This document shows, one piece after another, positions 34,755-45,684 of a stretch of DNA of 64,000 nucleotides. Origin of the DNA: Paracoccus aminovorans (GTDB taxonomy: Bacteria > Pseudomonadota > Alphaproteobacteria > Rhodobacterales > Rhodobacteraceae); contig NZ_KQ955209.1 of NCBI RefSeq assembly GCF_001546115.1, positions 682,810 through 746,809 of the forward strand. Reading direction: 5' to 3'. The translations under genes were made by a program, and so were the position numbers. Position 1 is the first letter of the stretch. Each line of letters starts with the position of its first letter. The notes beneath the pieces were generated by a model, which saw only the letters and a program-made list of their open reading frames with translations, made no database searches and had not been told where the DNA came from.

Positions 34755-34778
34755 TCTCCCGCATCGAGAGGGAGAGCC

Positions 34779-35768
34779 ATGCCGAAAGACCTGCCGCGCA
34801 CCGCCCTGCGGACCGACTGGACCCGCGCCGAGGCCGAGGCGATCTATCACCAGCCCTTCATGGACCTGCTGTTTCAGGCGCAGAGCGTGCATCGCGCCCA
34901 TTTCGATCCCAACCGGGTGCAGATGAGCCGCCTTCTGTCGGTCAAGACCGGCGGCTGTGCCGAGGATTGCAGCTATTGCAGCCAGTCGGCGCGCAATGGC
35001 TCGACCCTGCCGGCCTCGAAGCTGATGCCGGTCGAGCGGGTGCTGTCCGAGGCACGCAAGGCCAAGGCGGCGGGCGCCACGCGCTATTGCATGGGCGCCG
35101 CCTGGCGCGAGCCGAAGGACCGCGACATGGCGGCGATCGAGGCCATGGTGCGCGGGGTGCGCGCGCTGGGAATGGAAACCTGCATGACGCTGGGCATGCT
35201 GTCCGACGCCCAGGTCTTGCGGCTGAAGGAGGCGGGCCTGGATTACTACAACCACAATATCGACACTTCCGAGGCGTTCTATCCCCAGGTCATCACCACC
35301 CGCAGCTTTGCCGACCGGCTCGACACGCTGGCGCGCGTGCGCGAGGCCGGGATCAAGGTCTGCTCCGGCGGCATCCTGGGCATGGGGGAAACCGCGGGCG
35401 ACCGCATCGACATGCTGCTGGCGCTGGCCACGCTGCCCGAACACCCGCAAAGCGTGCCGATCAACATGCTGATCCCGATGGCCGATACGCCGCTGGCCAA
35501 GGCGGATCCCGTCGATCCCTTCGACTTCGTGCGCGTGGTGGCCCTGGGCCGCATCCTGATGCCGGCCAGTCACATGCGCCTGTCGGCCGGCCGCACGGGC
35601 ATGAGCGACGAGATGCAGGCGCTGTGCTTCCTGGCCGGCGCGAATTCGCTGTTCATGGGCGATACGCTGCTGACCGCCGCCAACCCCGCCGAGGACCGCG
35701 ACCGCCGGCTGTTCGACAGGCTGGGCCTGCGCCCCGAGGCCCCGGCCGGCGACGGCACCGAAGCATGA
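34779..35768 (+). CDS. bioB: Biotin synthase
   Basis: 329 residues, start preceded by GAGGGAG. BioB inserts sulfur into dethiobiotin using two iron-sulfur clusters and S-adenosylmethionine. The radical-SAM motif is [17 protein letters not shown], with Cys60, Cys64 and Cys67 holding the 4Fe-4S cluster. Further family motifs are [58 protein letters not shown] and the late [16 protein letters not shown]. It is the first gene of the bio operon, under BioR box 2, and overlaps bioF by 4 nt. Confidence 0.96.
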   Translation: MPKDLPRTALRTDWTRAEAEAIYHQPFMDLLFQAQSVHRAHFDPNRVQMSRLLSVKTGGCAEDCSYCSQSARNGSTLPASKLMPVERVLSEARKAKAAGATRYCMGAAWREPKDRDMAAIEAMVRGVRALGMETCMTLGMLSDAQVLRLKEAGLDYYNHNIDTSEAFYPQVITTRSFADRLDTLARVREAGIKVCSGGILGMGETAGDRIDMLLALATLPEHPQSVPINMLIPMADTPLAKADPVDPFDFVRVVALGRILMPASHMRLSAGRTGMSDEMQALCFLAGANSLFMGDTLLTAANPAEDRDRRLFDRLGLRPEAPAGDGTEA

Positions 35769-36889
35769 GCCCGCTCGACGGCCAGCGCGGGCTGCTGGAA
35801 GCCTTGGCGCAACGCCGGCGGGCGCGGGCGTTGCAGCCGGTCTCGGGCGCGGATTTCGCCTCGAACGACTATCTGGGGCTGGCGGGGTCCGACCTGCTGC
35901 GCGAGCTGGCACGCGATGCGCTGGACCGAGGCCATGCCCCCGGCGCCGGCGCGGCGCGGCTGCTGCGCGGCAACCATGCGGCATTCACGGCGCTTGAAGC
36001 GGCGGCGGCGCAGCATTTCGGCAGCGGCGGCGCGCTGTATTTCGGGTCCGGCTACGGCGCCAATCTGGCGATCTTTTCCGCCCTGCCTGCCGCGCGCGAT
36101 CTGGTGCTGCACGATGCCCTGATCCATGCCAGTGCGCTGGACGGGATGCGGCTGGGGGCAGCCGAAACCCGCAGCTTTCCCCATAACGACCCGGGCGCGG
36201 CGCGCGACATTCTGCGGCGCTGGCGGGCCGAGGGCCGGGGCGGGCAAGCCTGGCTGGCGGTCGAAAGCCTTTACTCGATGGACGGCGATTTTGCCCCGGT
36301 TCAGGCGCTGGCCGATCTGGCCGCCGAGGAGGGTGCCTTCCTGATCGTGGACGAGGCCCATGCGACGGGCATCTGGGGCCCGGGCGGCCGGGGCCTTGCC
36401 GCGCCCTGGGCGGCGCGGGAAAACGTCATCACGCTGCACACCTGCGGCAAGGCTCTGGGCGTGCAGGGCGCGCTGGTCTGCGCCGATCCGGTGCTGATTG
36501 CCACGCTGGTCAACCGCGCCCGCAGCTTCATCTATTCGACCGCGCCCGCGCCGCTGCTGGCCGAGGTCCTGCGCGGCGTCATCGCCCATCTGGCCGCCGA
36601 TTCCACCCGCCGCGATGCCCTGCTGGCGCGGGTGGCGCGGGCGGGCGACCTGGCGCGCGGCATCGGCCTCGCGCCCTCGGGCAGCCAGATCCAGCCGATC
36701 CTCCTGCCCGGCGATGCCCGCTGCCTGGCGGCCGCCGCCCGGTTGCAGGCGCAGGGCTTCGACATCCGCGCCATCCGCGCGCCCACCGTCCCCAAGGGGG
36801 CCGAGCGGCTGCGCCTGTCGCTGACCCTGAACCCGGACGAGCCGGCGCTGGCCGCCGTCTTTGCCGCGCTGCATGAGGTGATCCAATGA
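35765..36889 (+). CDS. bioF: 8-amino-7-oxononanoate synthase
   Basis: 374 residues. It condenses pimeloyl-ACP (or -CoA) with alanine in a PLP-dependent decarboxylation. Motifs: [11 protein letters not shown] near 31, [19 protein letters not shown] (60-78), [17 protein letters not shown] (194-210) and the PLP lysine Lys229 in [15 protein letters not shown]. The start ATG overlaps the bioB stop (ATGA) and its own stop overlaps bioD in the same way, so the three are translationally coupled. Confidence 0.93.
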   Translation: MSPLDGQRGLLEALAQRRRARALQPVSGADFASNDYLGLAGSDLLRELARDALDRGHAPGAGAARLLRGNHAAFTALEAAAAQHFGSGGALYFGSGYGANLAIFSALPAARDLVLHDALIHASALDGMRLGAAETRSFPHNDPGAARDILRRWRAEGRGGQAWLAVESLYSMDGDFAPVQALADLAAEEGAFLIVDEAHATGIWGPGGRGLAAPWAARENVITLHTCGKALGVQGALVCADPVLIATLVNRARSFIYSTAPAPLLAEVLRGVIAHLAADSTRRDALLARVARAGDLARGIGLAPSGSQIQPILLPGDARCLAAAARLQAQGFDIRAIRAPTVPKGAERLRLSLTLNPDEPALAAVFAALHEVIQ

Positions 36890-37497
36890 CTGCTTTCGTC
36901 GTGACCGGGACCGATACCGGCATCGGCAAGACGGTGTTTGCCGCCGCCCTGGCCGCCCGCCTGCAGGCCAGCTACTGGAAGCCGGTGCAGTCCGGGCTGG
37001 AGGGCGAGACCGACAGCGAAACCGTCGCCCGCCTGTCCGGCCGCCCGGTCCTGCCCGAGGCTTGGCGGCTGGCGCTGCCCGCCTCTCCGCATCTCGCCGC
37101 CGCGGCCGAGGGTGTCGCCATCGAAGAGGCCGCCCTGACCCCGCCGCCCGTCCGGCCGCTGGTGATCGAGGGCGCGGGCGGGCTGATGGTGCCGCTGAAC
37201 GACCGCGCCAGCTTTATTGACGTCTTTGCCCGCTGGCAGCTGCCGGTGATCCTCTGCGCACGGACCGCGCTGGGAACGATCAACCACAGCCTGCTTTCCA
37301 TCGCCGCGCTGCGCGCCGCCGGGGTGCCGCTGCACGGCCTGGCCTTCATCGGCCCCGCGGCGCCCGAGGTGGAAACGACCATCTGCCGCATGGGCGAGGC
37401 CCGCCGCCTTGGCCGGCTGCCCCTGCTGCAAGACCTGACCCCCGGCAACCTGCGCGCCGCCTTCGACGCCAGCTTCCCCGCGGACTGCTTCGCATGA
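36886..37497 (+). CDS. bioD: Dethiobiotin synthetase
   Basis: 203 residues, compact for the family (about 215-230). It closes the ureido ring of dethiobiotin from 7,8-diaminopelargonic acid, CO2 and ATP. P-loop [11 protein letters not shown] at residues 8-18, [17 protein letters not shown] for substrate contact, [20 protein letters not shown] in the middle, and [20 protein letters not shown]. It overlaps both bioF and bioA by 4 nt. Confidence 0.93.
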   Translation: MTAFVVTGTDTGIGKTVFAAALAARLQASYWKPVQSGLEGETDSETVARLSGRPVLPEAWRLALPASPHLAAAAEGVAIEEAALTPPPVRPLVIEGAGGLMVPLNDRASFIDVFARWQLPVILCARTALGTINHSLLSIAALRAAGVPLHGLAFIGPAAPEVETTICRMGEARRLGRLPLLQDLTPGNLRAAFDASFPADCFA

Positions 37498-38741
37498 GCC
37501 CGATCTGGCACCCTTTCACCCAGCACGCGCTGTTTCCGGTCATGCGCCCGATCGCCAGCGCGCAAGGCGCTTGGCTGACCGACGCCGAAGGCCAGCGCGT
37601 GTTCGACGCCATCTCGTCGTGGTGGGTGGTGACGCATGGCCATTGCCACCCGCATATCGTGCAGGCGATCCGCGACCAGGCCGGGCGGCTGGACCAGGTG
37701 ATCTTTGCCGGCCACACCCACGCCCCGGCCGAGCGCTTTGCCGAAAAGCTGCTGGCGCGCCTGCCCGACGCCCTGACGCGGCTGTTCTTTTCCGACAGCG
37801 GCTCGACGGCGGTCGAGGTGGCGATCAAGATGGCGCTCGGCCATTTCCGGCACCGGGGCGAAGGGCGCCACCGCATCGTCGTGATGGCAAACGGCTATCA
37901 CGGCGACACCGTCGGCACCATGTCGGCGGGCGAGCGCGGCGCCTTCACCCAGCCCTATGACCGGCTCCTCTATGCCGTGGACCGCATTCCCTTTCCCGCG
38001 CCGGGGCAGGAGCAAGCGACGCTCGACGCGCTGGAGCGCTTTGCCCGCAACCCCGAGACCGCCGCCCTGCTGCTGGAGCCGCTGGTGCTTGGCGCGGGCG
38101 GGATGCTGTTCTATTCCCCCGGCGTCCTGGCGCAGATGGCGGCGATCTGCGCCCGCCATGGCGTGCTGCTGATCGCCGACGAGGTGATGACCGGCTGGGG
38201 CCGCACCGGGCGCTTCCTGGCCTGCGACCATGCCAGCGTGGTTCCCGACATCCTGTGCCTGTCCAAGGGCATCACCGGCGGCCACCTGCCGCTGGCCGCC
38301 ACGCTGTGCCGCGACGAGATCTACCAGTCGCATTTCTCGACCGACCGGCGGCGCACCTTCTTCCATTCCTCGAGCTATACCGCCAATCCCATCGCCTGCG
38401 CCGCCGCCCTTGCCAATCTGGAGCTGTGGGAAACCGAGCCGGTCCAGGCCCGGATCGACGCCGTCGCCGCCGCGCAGGCCGAGGGGCTGGCAAGGCTGGC
38501 GGCGCATCCCAAGCTCTCGGGTGCGCGGCAATCGGGCACGATCCTTGCAGCGGAGATCGGCGGCCCCGGCCACTACATGACTGAGTCCGGCCCGGCGCTG
38601 CTGCGCTTCTTTGCCGAGCGCAACCTGCTGATCCGCCCCATGGGCAACACGGTCTACCTGCTGCCGCCCTATTGCAGCACCCGGGCCGAGCTCAGCGCCT
38701 GCCACGACGCCATGCTGGAGGCCGCCGATGTCCTTGGGTGA
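37494..38741 (+). CDS. bioA: Adenosylmethionine-8-amino-7-oxononanoate aminotransferase
   Basis: 415 residues. It transfers the amino group of S-adenosylmethionine to KAPA. Motifs: [12 protein letters not shown] at the N-terminus, [54 protein letters not shown], Asp229 in [14 protein letters not shown] and the PLP lysine Lys258 in [16 protein letters not shown]. It overlaps bioZ by 14 nt, the largest overlap in the operon. Confidence 0.95.
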   Translation: MSPIWHPFTQHALFPVMRPIASAQGAWLTDAEGQRVFDAISSWWVVTHGHCHPHIVQAIRDQAGRLDQVIFAGHTHAPAERFAEKLLARLPDALTRLFFSDSGSTAVEVAIKMALGHFRHRGEGRHRIVVMANGYHGDTVGTMSAGERGAFTQPYDRLLYAVDRIPFPAPGQEQATLDALERFARNPETAALLLEPLVLGAGGMLFYSPGVLAQMAAICARHGVLLIADEVMTGWGRTGRFLACDHASVVPDILCLSKGITGGHLPLAATLCRDEIYQSHFSTDRRRTFFHSSSYTANPIACAAALANLELWETEPVQARIDAVAAAQAEGLARLAAHPKLSGARQSGTILAAEIGGPGHYMTESGPALLRFFAERNLLIRPMGNTVYLLPPYCSTRAELSACHDAMLEAADVLG

Positions 38742-39714
38742 TGCAGCGCGCGGCGTGGTCATGGCGGGCTTTGGCCACTACCTGCCCGAGCGGCGGGTCG
38801 ATAGTGCCGAGATCGAGGCCGATCTGAACCTGCCGCCCGGCTGGATCGCCGCGCGCACCGGCATCCACAGCCGGCATTATGCCGCGCCCGAACAGGCGGT
38901 CAGCGATCTTGCCGTGCCGGCCGGGCGGATGGCGCTGGAGCAGGCGGGGCTGGCGGCGGGCAGCGTCGGCCTGCTGCTGCTGGCGACCTCGACCCCCGAC
39001 CACCTGCTGCCGCCGACCGCGCCGCTGGTGGCGCATCGCCTGGGCCTTGGCGCGGGGGCGATGGACCTGGCCGGGGCCTGCGCCGGCTTCCTGCAGGCGC
39101 TGGTGCTGGGGGCGGGCCATGTCCGGGCGACCGGGCAGGCGGTGCTGGTCATCGCCGCCAACATCCTGTCGCGCCGCATCGCGCCGGGCGACATCGCGAC
39201 CCGCGCTCTGTTCGCCGATGCCGCGGGCGCCGTCGTGCTGGCCGCCTCGCCCGATCCGGCCAAGGGGCTGCGGGCCTCGGTCCTGCGCTCGGACGGGGCG
39301 GGCTATGACCTGATCCGCATCGCCAAAGGCGGCTCTCGCCAGCCGTTCCGCCCGGGCGACGCGGGGCTGGCGATGGACATGCCCGATGGCCGCGCCGTCT
39401 TTGCCCGCGCGGTCGAAGGGATGACGACATCCAGCCAGGCGGCGCTGCGCGAGGCGGGCCTGACCGCTGCCGGGATCAGCACCTGGCTGGCGCACCAGGC
39501 CAATGGCCGCATCCTGGCGCAGGTCGGCGCCCGGCTGGGGCTGGACCGGGCCGAATGCCTGGGCACGCTGGCCCGCCATGGCAATTCCTCGGCCGCCACC
39601 ATGCCCCTGGCCCTGTCGTGTCGCGCCGCCGAGGGGCCGCTGCTTCCCGGCCCGATGCTGATGACCGCCTTCGGTGCGGGCCTCTTGTGGGGATCGGTCG
39701 TCTGGCAACCTTGA
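38728..39714 (+). CDS. bioZ: BioZ, KAS III-like pimeloyl-chain-forming enzyme
   Basis: 328 residues. A 3-oxoacyl-ACP synthase III fold with the Cys118 (DLAGACAGFLQAL), His256 (WLAHQANGRI) and Asn286 (RHGNSSAAT) triad. Its place as the last gene of bioBFDAZ identifies it as BioZ. In Agrobacterium that enzyme condenses glutaryl-CoA with malonyl-ACP to start the pimeloyl chain. No bioC, bioH, bioW or bioI is present in the window, which supports this route. A general FabH paralogue cannot be excluded by sequence alone, but context favours BioZ. Confidence 0.85.
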   Translation: MSLGDAARGVVMAGFGHYLPERRVDSAEIEADLNLPPGWIAARTGIHSRHYAAPEQAVSDLAVPAGRMALEQAGLAAGSVGLLLLATSTPDHLLPPTAPLVAHRLGLGAGAMDLAGACAGFLQALVLGAGHVRATGQAVLVIAANILSRRIAPGDIATRALFADAAGAVVLAASPDPAKGLRASVLRSDGAGYDLIRIAKGGSRQPFRPGDAGLAMDMPDGRAVFARAVEGMTTSSQAALREAGLTAAGISTWLAHQANGRILAQVGARLGLDRAECLGTLARHGNSSAATMPLALSCRAAEGPLLPGPMLMTAFGAGLLWGSVVWQP

Positions 39715-39765
39715 GGCCGCTCCGGCAAGCGGCGCGCCGATGCACGCCTCCGGCGCATGGCCGAT

Positions 39766-40848
39766 CTAATCCTCGCCGTGATAGGAAAACCGCGCCGAGA
39801 AACTGGCCGGGGCCAGGCTGGCGTCATGGTCGAAATCCGCCGTCGTGCCGGGCGTGACGGTGACGATGGCGGGGCCGGCGTGGCGGAAGGTCAGGCTGTG
39901 CTCCAGCGCGCGCACCGCCATCTCGATGCCCAGCCGGCCCTGCATCACCGGGAAATCCGTCGGCGCCGCCAGGATGCGGCCGCGCCTGATGCCGCGAAAC
40001 ACGCCGGGGCTGATATAGGTCGAGATGATGCCGACCCGGCCCAGCTCGCCCCGCGCCCGCAGGATCGAGATCGCCACCTCGGCCATCGGGCCGCTGCCGA
40101 CCAGGTAGTCGGGCGCCGGGCCCTCGGCCAGCAGCTGCTCGACCAGCTGGGCCTGGGCCTCGCGGCCGGTGTCGCCGTAAAGCACGCTGGTCACGCGGGC
40201 GGAACTGTCGGCGATGGCGGCGCGGAACCCGTCCTCGACGAAGCCCACCCAGCCCGCGCCCCGGGGGCCGGGGAACCAGGCCACGCTGACCGGCGGGCTG
40301 CCCCTGGGGTGGCGGCGGGCCAGTTCCAGCCCGGCGGCGCGGCCCATCTCGCGCCAGGGCACGCTGGCCTTGGCGGTGATCGGCCCCGGCTCGATGTCGT
40401 TCACCACGGCGATGATCGGCTTCTGCCGCGCCAGCTCGCTCAGCACCGGCGTCAGCCCGTCATAGGAGACCGTGCCCACCACCACCGCGTCATAGCGCGG
40501 ATTGGCGCAGGCGCGCAGCTGCGCGATCTGCCGCGCCGGGTTGGGATAGCCGCCGGCCTCGAACAGGTCGAAGCCGACGCCCAGCCGGCGCGATTCCTCG
40601 ACCATGCCGTAATTGACGCCCAGCCAATAGGCATCCTTCAGATGCGGATAGAGCACGCAGAGGTTCCAGGGCCGCGCGGCCTGTTCCAAGGGCGCATAGT
40701 CCAGCCGCGCCGCGGGGCTGTCGTCGTGGAAGGGGCGCGAAAACACCTGCAGGGGCCAGGTCTCGGCCCGGGCCGGGCCCGCGAGCAGCAGGGCGGCGAC
40801 GGCTGCAAGGGCACGCAGGCATCGGGCTGGGAAGATGGCGGTCGACAT
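39766..40848 (-). CDS. torT: TorT-like periplasmic TMAO/ligand-binding sensor protein
   Basis: 360 residues from ATG 40848; upstream frame is antisense to torS. A signal peptide is clear (basic start, LAAVAALLLAGPARA). The periplasmic-binding-protein fold starts with LCVLYPHLKDAYWLGVNYGM and GGYPNPARQIAQLRACANPR, followed by YDAVVVGTVSYDG and AVVNDIEPGPI. In enterobacteria TorT binds TMAO and hands the signal to TorS. It is divergent from torS with 76 nt between starts and convergent with bioZ. Confidence 0.8.
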   Translation of the reverse strand: MSTAIFPARCLRALAAVAALLLAGPARAETWPLQVFSRPFHDDSPAARLDYAPLEQAARPWNLCVLYPHLKDAYWLGVNYGMVEESRRLGVGFDLFEAGGYPNPARQIAQLRACANPRYDAVVVGTVSYDGLTPVLSELARQKPIIAVVNDIEPGPITAKASVPWREMGRAAGLELARRHPRGSPPVSVAWFPGPRGAGWVGFVEDGFRAAIADSSARVTSVLYGDTGREAQAQLVEQLLAEGPAPDYLVGSGPMAEVAISILRARGELGRVGIISTYISPGVFRGIRRGRILAAPTDFPVMQGRLGIEMAVRALEHSLTFRHAGPAIVTVTPGTTADFDHDASLAPASFSARFSYHGED

Positions 40849-40924
40849 GGCGGTGACTTCGGCTCCGGTTCCGATTAGCCTTGGCCCGCCCGCTGCGGGC
40901 ATCCGGCAGGGCGGAGGGTAGTGC

Positions 40925-43747
40925 TTGGGGCTGTTCACGCGCAAGTCGCGATTGGGTTGGCAGCTTTTGCTGGCCTTTGTGGTCATCGCCGGCGCGCCGG
41001 GCCTGATGGGCGTGCTGGGCTGGCTGGAGCTGCGCGACCTGGCGGACCGGCAAAGCCGGCTGATCGCCCAGACCATCCCCGCCATCGCCGAGGTGCGCGG
41101 CTTTGCCGAGGAAAGCAGCCGCGTCGTCGCCATCGCCCCGGACTTGGCGGCGGTGACCGACGACCATGTCCGGCGCGAGCGCGCGGCCTTTCTGTTCGAC
41201 CAGGTCGATGCGCTGCGCGACCGCATCCGGCGCTATGAAGGCACCGGCCAGCCGATCCCGGTGCCGCTGTCGCGTTCGGAATCCGAGGTGCGGCAGGGCA
41301 TCGCCCGGCTGGACCAGCTGGTGCAGCGCCGGCTGGCCGCCGAGGCCGACCAGCGCCGCCGGCTGGACGAGGGGCTGACGGCCACCACCGAGCTTCTGGA
41401 GATCACCGACACGCTGGCCGCCAATGTCGAGGTGGCGGTCTCGGCCGGGGTGGCCAGCCTCTATGACCTGTGGAACCGGCACGAGGCGCTGGCCGGGATG
41501 CTGGACAGGCTGATCGAGGTCGACCTGTTCCAGCTGGGCCAGATGTTCGAACTGCGCGGCCATGTCGCGGAAATCGCCCTGCTGCTGAACCGCATCGGCG
41601 AGACCCGCAACCAGCACGACCTGGAACAGCTGCGTGCGCAGCTGGCGGGACGGCTGGGCGTGGTGACGCGCCGGCTGGAGACGGTGCCCGACCGCAGCCG
41701 GGCCGAGCGGGCGCTGGCGCTGTTGCGCGGGATCACCCCGGCCGCGGCCTCGCCGCCCGGGACCGAGGATTTCCCCGGCCTGACCGCGCGGCTGATCGCG
41801 CTGGACGGGCAGACCGCGGCGGCGCAGGCCGAGCTGCGCGACGCGGCGCTGCGGCTCGACACCCAGGCGGCGGCGCTGGCCGACAGCATCGTCGGCCGGG
41901 CCACGCGCGCCGGCGAGGCGGCGCAGGCCGCCATCCGCCGCACGCTGATCGTCTCGGCCATCGGCTCGTTCCTGGCGCTGATGGTCTCGGCCGGGGTGGT
42001 CTGGTTCTATGTCCGCGGCAAGATCACCCGGCGGCTGGACGCGCTGGCCGCGCGCATGGGCGGGCTGCGGGCGGGCGACCTGCACGAGGAGGTGGTGCCG
42101 CGTGGCGAGGACGAGATCGCGCGCATGGAGCAGGCGGTCGAGGTCTTTCGCCTGCAGGCGCTCGAGAACCGCGCCCTGGCGGCCGAACGCGACCGCAACC
42201 TCGAGGAGCTGCGCCGGCACCGCGAGGAGCTGCGCCAGTTGGTCGACGAGCAGACCGAGCGGCTGCGCGGCGAGGTTGCCGCCCATGCCGAGGCCCGCGC
42301 CCATGCCGAGGCCGCCGACCGCGCCAAGTCGCAGTTCCTGGCCATGATGAGCCACGAGATCCGCACGCCGATGAACGGCGTTCTGGGCCTGCTGCACGGG
42401 CTGATGCAGGACGACCTGGCCGGGCGCACCCGCGACCGGGTGGTGGCGGCGCTGGCCTCGGGCGAGGGGCTGATGTCGCTGCTGAACACGCTTCTGGATG
42501 ACGCCAAGTCGCTGGACGGCGACATCGCGCTGCGGCCGGCGCCCTTCGACCCGGCGGCGCTGGTGCGGGAAACGGCGATGCTGATGGCGGCCTCGGCGCA
42601 GGACAAGGGGCTGTGGCTGCGCGTCGACGCGCCGGAGTGCGGCTGGCTGATGGGGGACGCGGCGCGGCTGCGGCAGGTGCTGTTCAACCTGCTTGCCAAC
42701 GCGATCCGCTTCACCGCCGCGGGCGGCGTCGATCTGCGGCTGCGGACGGAACCGGGACCGGCCGGGGTCGCGCTGGTGCTGGAGGTCGCCGATACCGGCA
42801 AGGGCATCGCGCCCGAAGCGCAGAAGCGGATCTTCGGCCTGTTCGAGCAGGAGGATCCCGAGACCGCCCGGCGCTATGGCGGCACCGGCCTCGGGTTGGC
42901 AATCAGCCGCCGGCTGGCCGAGGCGATGGGCGGCACGCTGTCGGTGGAAAGCGCGCCGGGGCAGGGCGCGCTGTTCCGCTTCCGCGCCGGCTTCCCGCCC
43001 GCCGAGGCCCCGGCCGCTTCCGCGCCGGCCGCCCCCGCCCGCCCGCTGCGCCTGCTGGTGGTCGAGGATCACCCGGTCAACCGCATGGTGCTGGACGGCT
43101 ATCTGTCTCGGCTCGGTCACGCTTTCGCGATGGCGGATTGCGCCGAGGAGGCGCTGGCCCGGCTGGACCAGGACCGTTTCGACGCGGTGCTGATGGATGT
43201 GAACCTGCCCGGCATGTCGGGGATCGAGGCGGCGCGGGCGATCCACCGCCGCATTGAGGGCCTGCCGGTGATCGGCATCTCGGCCCATGTCCAGCCCGAG
43301 GAAATCGCCGCCTGCCATGCCGCCGGCATGGTCGAGGTGCTGTCGAAACCGCTGGCCCCGGCCGATCTGCAGCGCGCGCTGGCGATGGTCCGGCCCGGTG
43401 CCGGACCGGCGCCGGCGGCCGTCCTGGCCCCGGCGCTGGCCGATCTGCCGCCGGCGCAGGTGGCCGTGCTGGCGCGGCTCTATCTGGACGGGATGGCCGG
43501 CGACATGGCCGCGATCCAGGCGGCGCTGACGCAGGGCGATGCCATGGCGGCAGCGCGGGCAGCGCATCGCTGGCGCGGGGCCAGCGGCAATTTCGGCCTT
43601 TCGGACCTGGCGGCGGCGCTGGAACGCTTTGAATGCGCCCTGGCCGATGGCACCGGCGCGGCGGGGGCGCTGTGGAACGATCTGGCAGCCTTGGCCCGGG
43701 CGGGCGCCGAGGCGATGCGGCGCGAGCTTGCCCTGCTGCCGGCCTAG
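40925..43747 (+). CDS. torS: TorS-like hybrid sensor histidine kinase
   Basis: 940 residues from TTG 40925 (GGAGG 7 nt upstream; no better in-frame start). TM1 at about 12-34, a large helical periplasmic sensor to about 340, TM2 at about 342-362, then HAMP and a coiled coil. HisKA His477 in MMSHEIRTPMNGVLG, ATPase domain with NLLANAIRFT, DTGKGIAPEAQ and GGTGLGLAIS, receiver Asp758 in VLMDVNLPGMSG, and a C-terminal Hpt His881 in AAHRWRGASGNFG. This is the full four-step phosphorelay layout of E. coli TorS. It overlaps torR by 4 nt convergently. Confidence 0.88.
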   Translation: MGLFTRKSRLGWQLLLAFVVIAGAPGLMGVLGWLELRDLADRQSRLIAQTIPAIAEVRGFAEESSRVVAIAPDLAAVTDDHVRRERAAFLFDQVDALRDRIRRYEGTGQPIPVPLSRSESEVRQGIARLDQLVQRRLAAEADQRRRLDEGLTATTELLEITDTLAANVEVAVSAGVASLYDLWNRHEALAGMLDRLIEVDLFQLGQMFELRGHVAEIALLLNRIGETRNQHDLEQLRAQLAGRLGVVTRRLETVPDRSRAERALALLRGITPAAASPPGTEDFPGLTARLIALDGQTAAAQAELRDAALRLDTQAAALADSIVGRATRAGEAAQAAIRRTLIVSAIGSFLALMVSAGVVWFYVRGKITRRLDALAARMGGLRAGDLHEEVVPRGEDEIARMEQAVEVFRLQALENRALAAERDRNLEELRRHREELRQLVDEQTERLRGEVAAHAEARAHAEAADRAKSQFLAMMSHEIRTPMNGVLGLLHGLMQDDLAGRTRDRVVAALASGEGLMSLLNTLLDDAKSLDGDIALRPAPFDPAALVRETAMLMAASAQDKGLWLRVDAPECGWLMGDAARLRQVLFNLLANAIRFTAAGGVDLRLRTEPGPAGVALVLEVADTGKGIAPEAQKRIFGLFEQEDPETARRYGGTGLGLAISRRLAEAMGGTLSVESAPGQGALFRFRAGFPPAEAPAASAPAAPARPLRLLVVEDHPVNRMVLDGYLSRLGHAFAMADCAEEALARLDQDRFDAVLMDVNLPGMSGIEAARAIHRRIEGLPVIGISAHVQPEEIAACHAAGMVEVLSKPLAPADLQRALAMVRPGAGPAPAAVLAPALADLPPAQVAVLARLYLDGMAGDMAAIQAALTQGDAMAAARAAHRWRGASGNFGLSDLAAALERFECALADGTGAAGALWNDLAALARAGAEAMRRELALLPA

Positions 43748-44448
43748 CTCAGCGCGGCGGTAAAGACATAGCCCTCGCCATGCGCGGTGCCCAGGATGCG
43801 CGGCGCCTTGGGGTCGTCACAAAGCTTGCGCCGCAGCCGGCGGATCAGCACGTCTACCGTGCGCTGGCTGCTGTCGTCGACGCGGTGGGTGATATTGGCC
43901 AGCAGCCGGTCGCGGTCCATCACCACGCCGGGATTGCCGACGAAGGCGCGCAGCAGCTCGAATTCGGCGCGGGTCAGCGGCACCAGCGCGCCGGAGGTGT
44001 CGTAAAGCTGGCGCCCGGCGATGTCAAAGCGGAAGCCGGCGAATTCCACCGTGCGCCGCGCCATCTGCCGCATGGCCGCCGTGCGCCGCAAGAGGTTCTT
44101 GACCCGCGCCGCCAGTTCGCGCCGGTTGAAGGGCTTGCAGACGTAATCGTCGGCGCCCAGTTCCAGCCCGACGATGCGGTCGACTTCGTCGGTGCGGCCC
44201 GACAGCAGGATGATGCCGATTTCCGACCGCGCGCGCTGCTCGCGCGTGATCTCCAGCCCGTCCTTGCCGGTCAGGTTGATGTCCACGATCAGCAGGTCGG
44301 CCGGATCGCTGCCCAGCACGCGGTCCGCCGCCTCGGCGCTGGCGCATTCCGTGATTCGGTGGCCGAAGGATTGCAGATAGGCGGTCAGCGCCCCGCGGGT
44401 GACGGGCTCGTCCTCGATGATCACGATATGGCTGGCTCGGCCGGTCAT
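43744..44448 (-). CDS. torR: TorR-like response regulator (OmpR family)
   Basis: 234 residues from ATG 44448; an upstream ATG at 44487 would add 13 non-conserved residues and cover a tor-box repeat. Receiver with IVIIEDEPVTRGALTAYLQ, phosphoacceptor Asp56 (LLIVDINLTGKDGLE), Lys in YVCKPFNRREL. The DNA-binding winged helix has FDIAGRQLYDTSGALVPLTR, AEFELLRAFVGNPGVVMDRD and RTVDVLIRRLRRKLCDD. It is divergent from the tmoX-like gene, with tor-box-like repeats in between. Confidence 0.88.
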   Translation of the reverse strand: MTGRASHIVIIEDEPVTRGALTAYLQSFGHRITECASAEAADRVLGSDPADLLIVDINLTGKDGLEITREQRARSEIGIILLSGRTDEVDRIVGLELGADDYVCKPFNRRELAARVKNLLRRTAAMRQMARRTVEFAGFRFDIAGRQLYDTSGALVPLTRAEFELLRAFVGNPGVVMDRDRLLANITHRVDDSSQRTVDVLIRRLRRKLCDDPKAPRILGTAHGEGYVFTAALS

Positions 44449-44477
44449 CGGCGGTTTCCCTGGCTGCTCCCTGCATT

Positions 44478-44540
44478 CTGTTAACATTTTCTCACATCAT
44501 TCCATAGCCTGTTCATCACATGGGCCTGACATGTTCACAT
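44478..44540. promoter_or_regulatory. Four tor-box-like direct repeats
   Basis: CTGTTAACAT (44478-44487), TTTCTCACAT (44488-44497), CTGTTCATCA (44509-44518) and ATGTTCACAT (44531-44540) resemble the E. coli TorR box CTGTTCATAT with 8, 6, 8 and 8 of 10 matches. The second unit is the weakest. Starts are 10, 21 and 22 nt apart, so all lie on one face of the helix, as in the torCAD promoter. This fits a TorR operator serving the downstream importer and perhaps torR. Confidence 0.65.
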
Positions 44541-44551
44541 CGGGATCCTAG

Positions 44552-45568
<1,017 letters not shown>

Positions 45569-45684
45569 ACCAGCTGCTTTCGCCCGACCGGCTGGCCCAC
45601 AAGGGCCCGCCCTTCGCCCCGCCGTCACCCCGGCCTGGCCAGCACGGCACGGCCCCGGATGGAACCGTCACCGCCGGAGGCCCC

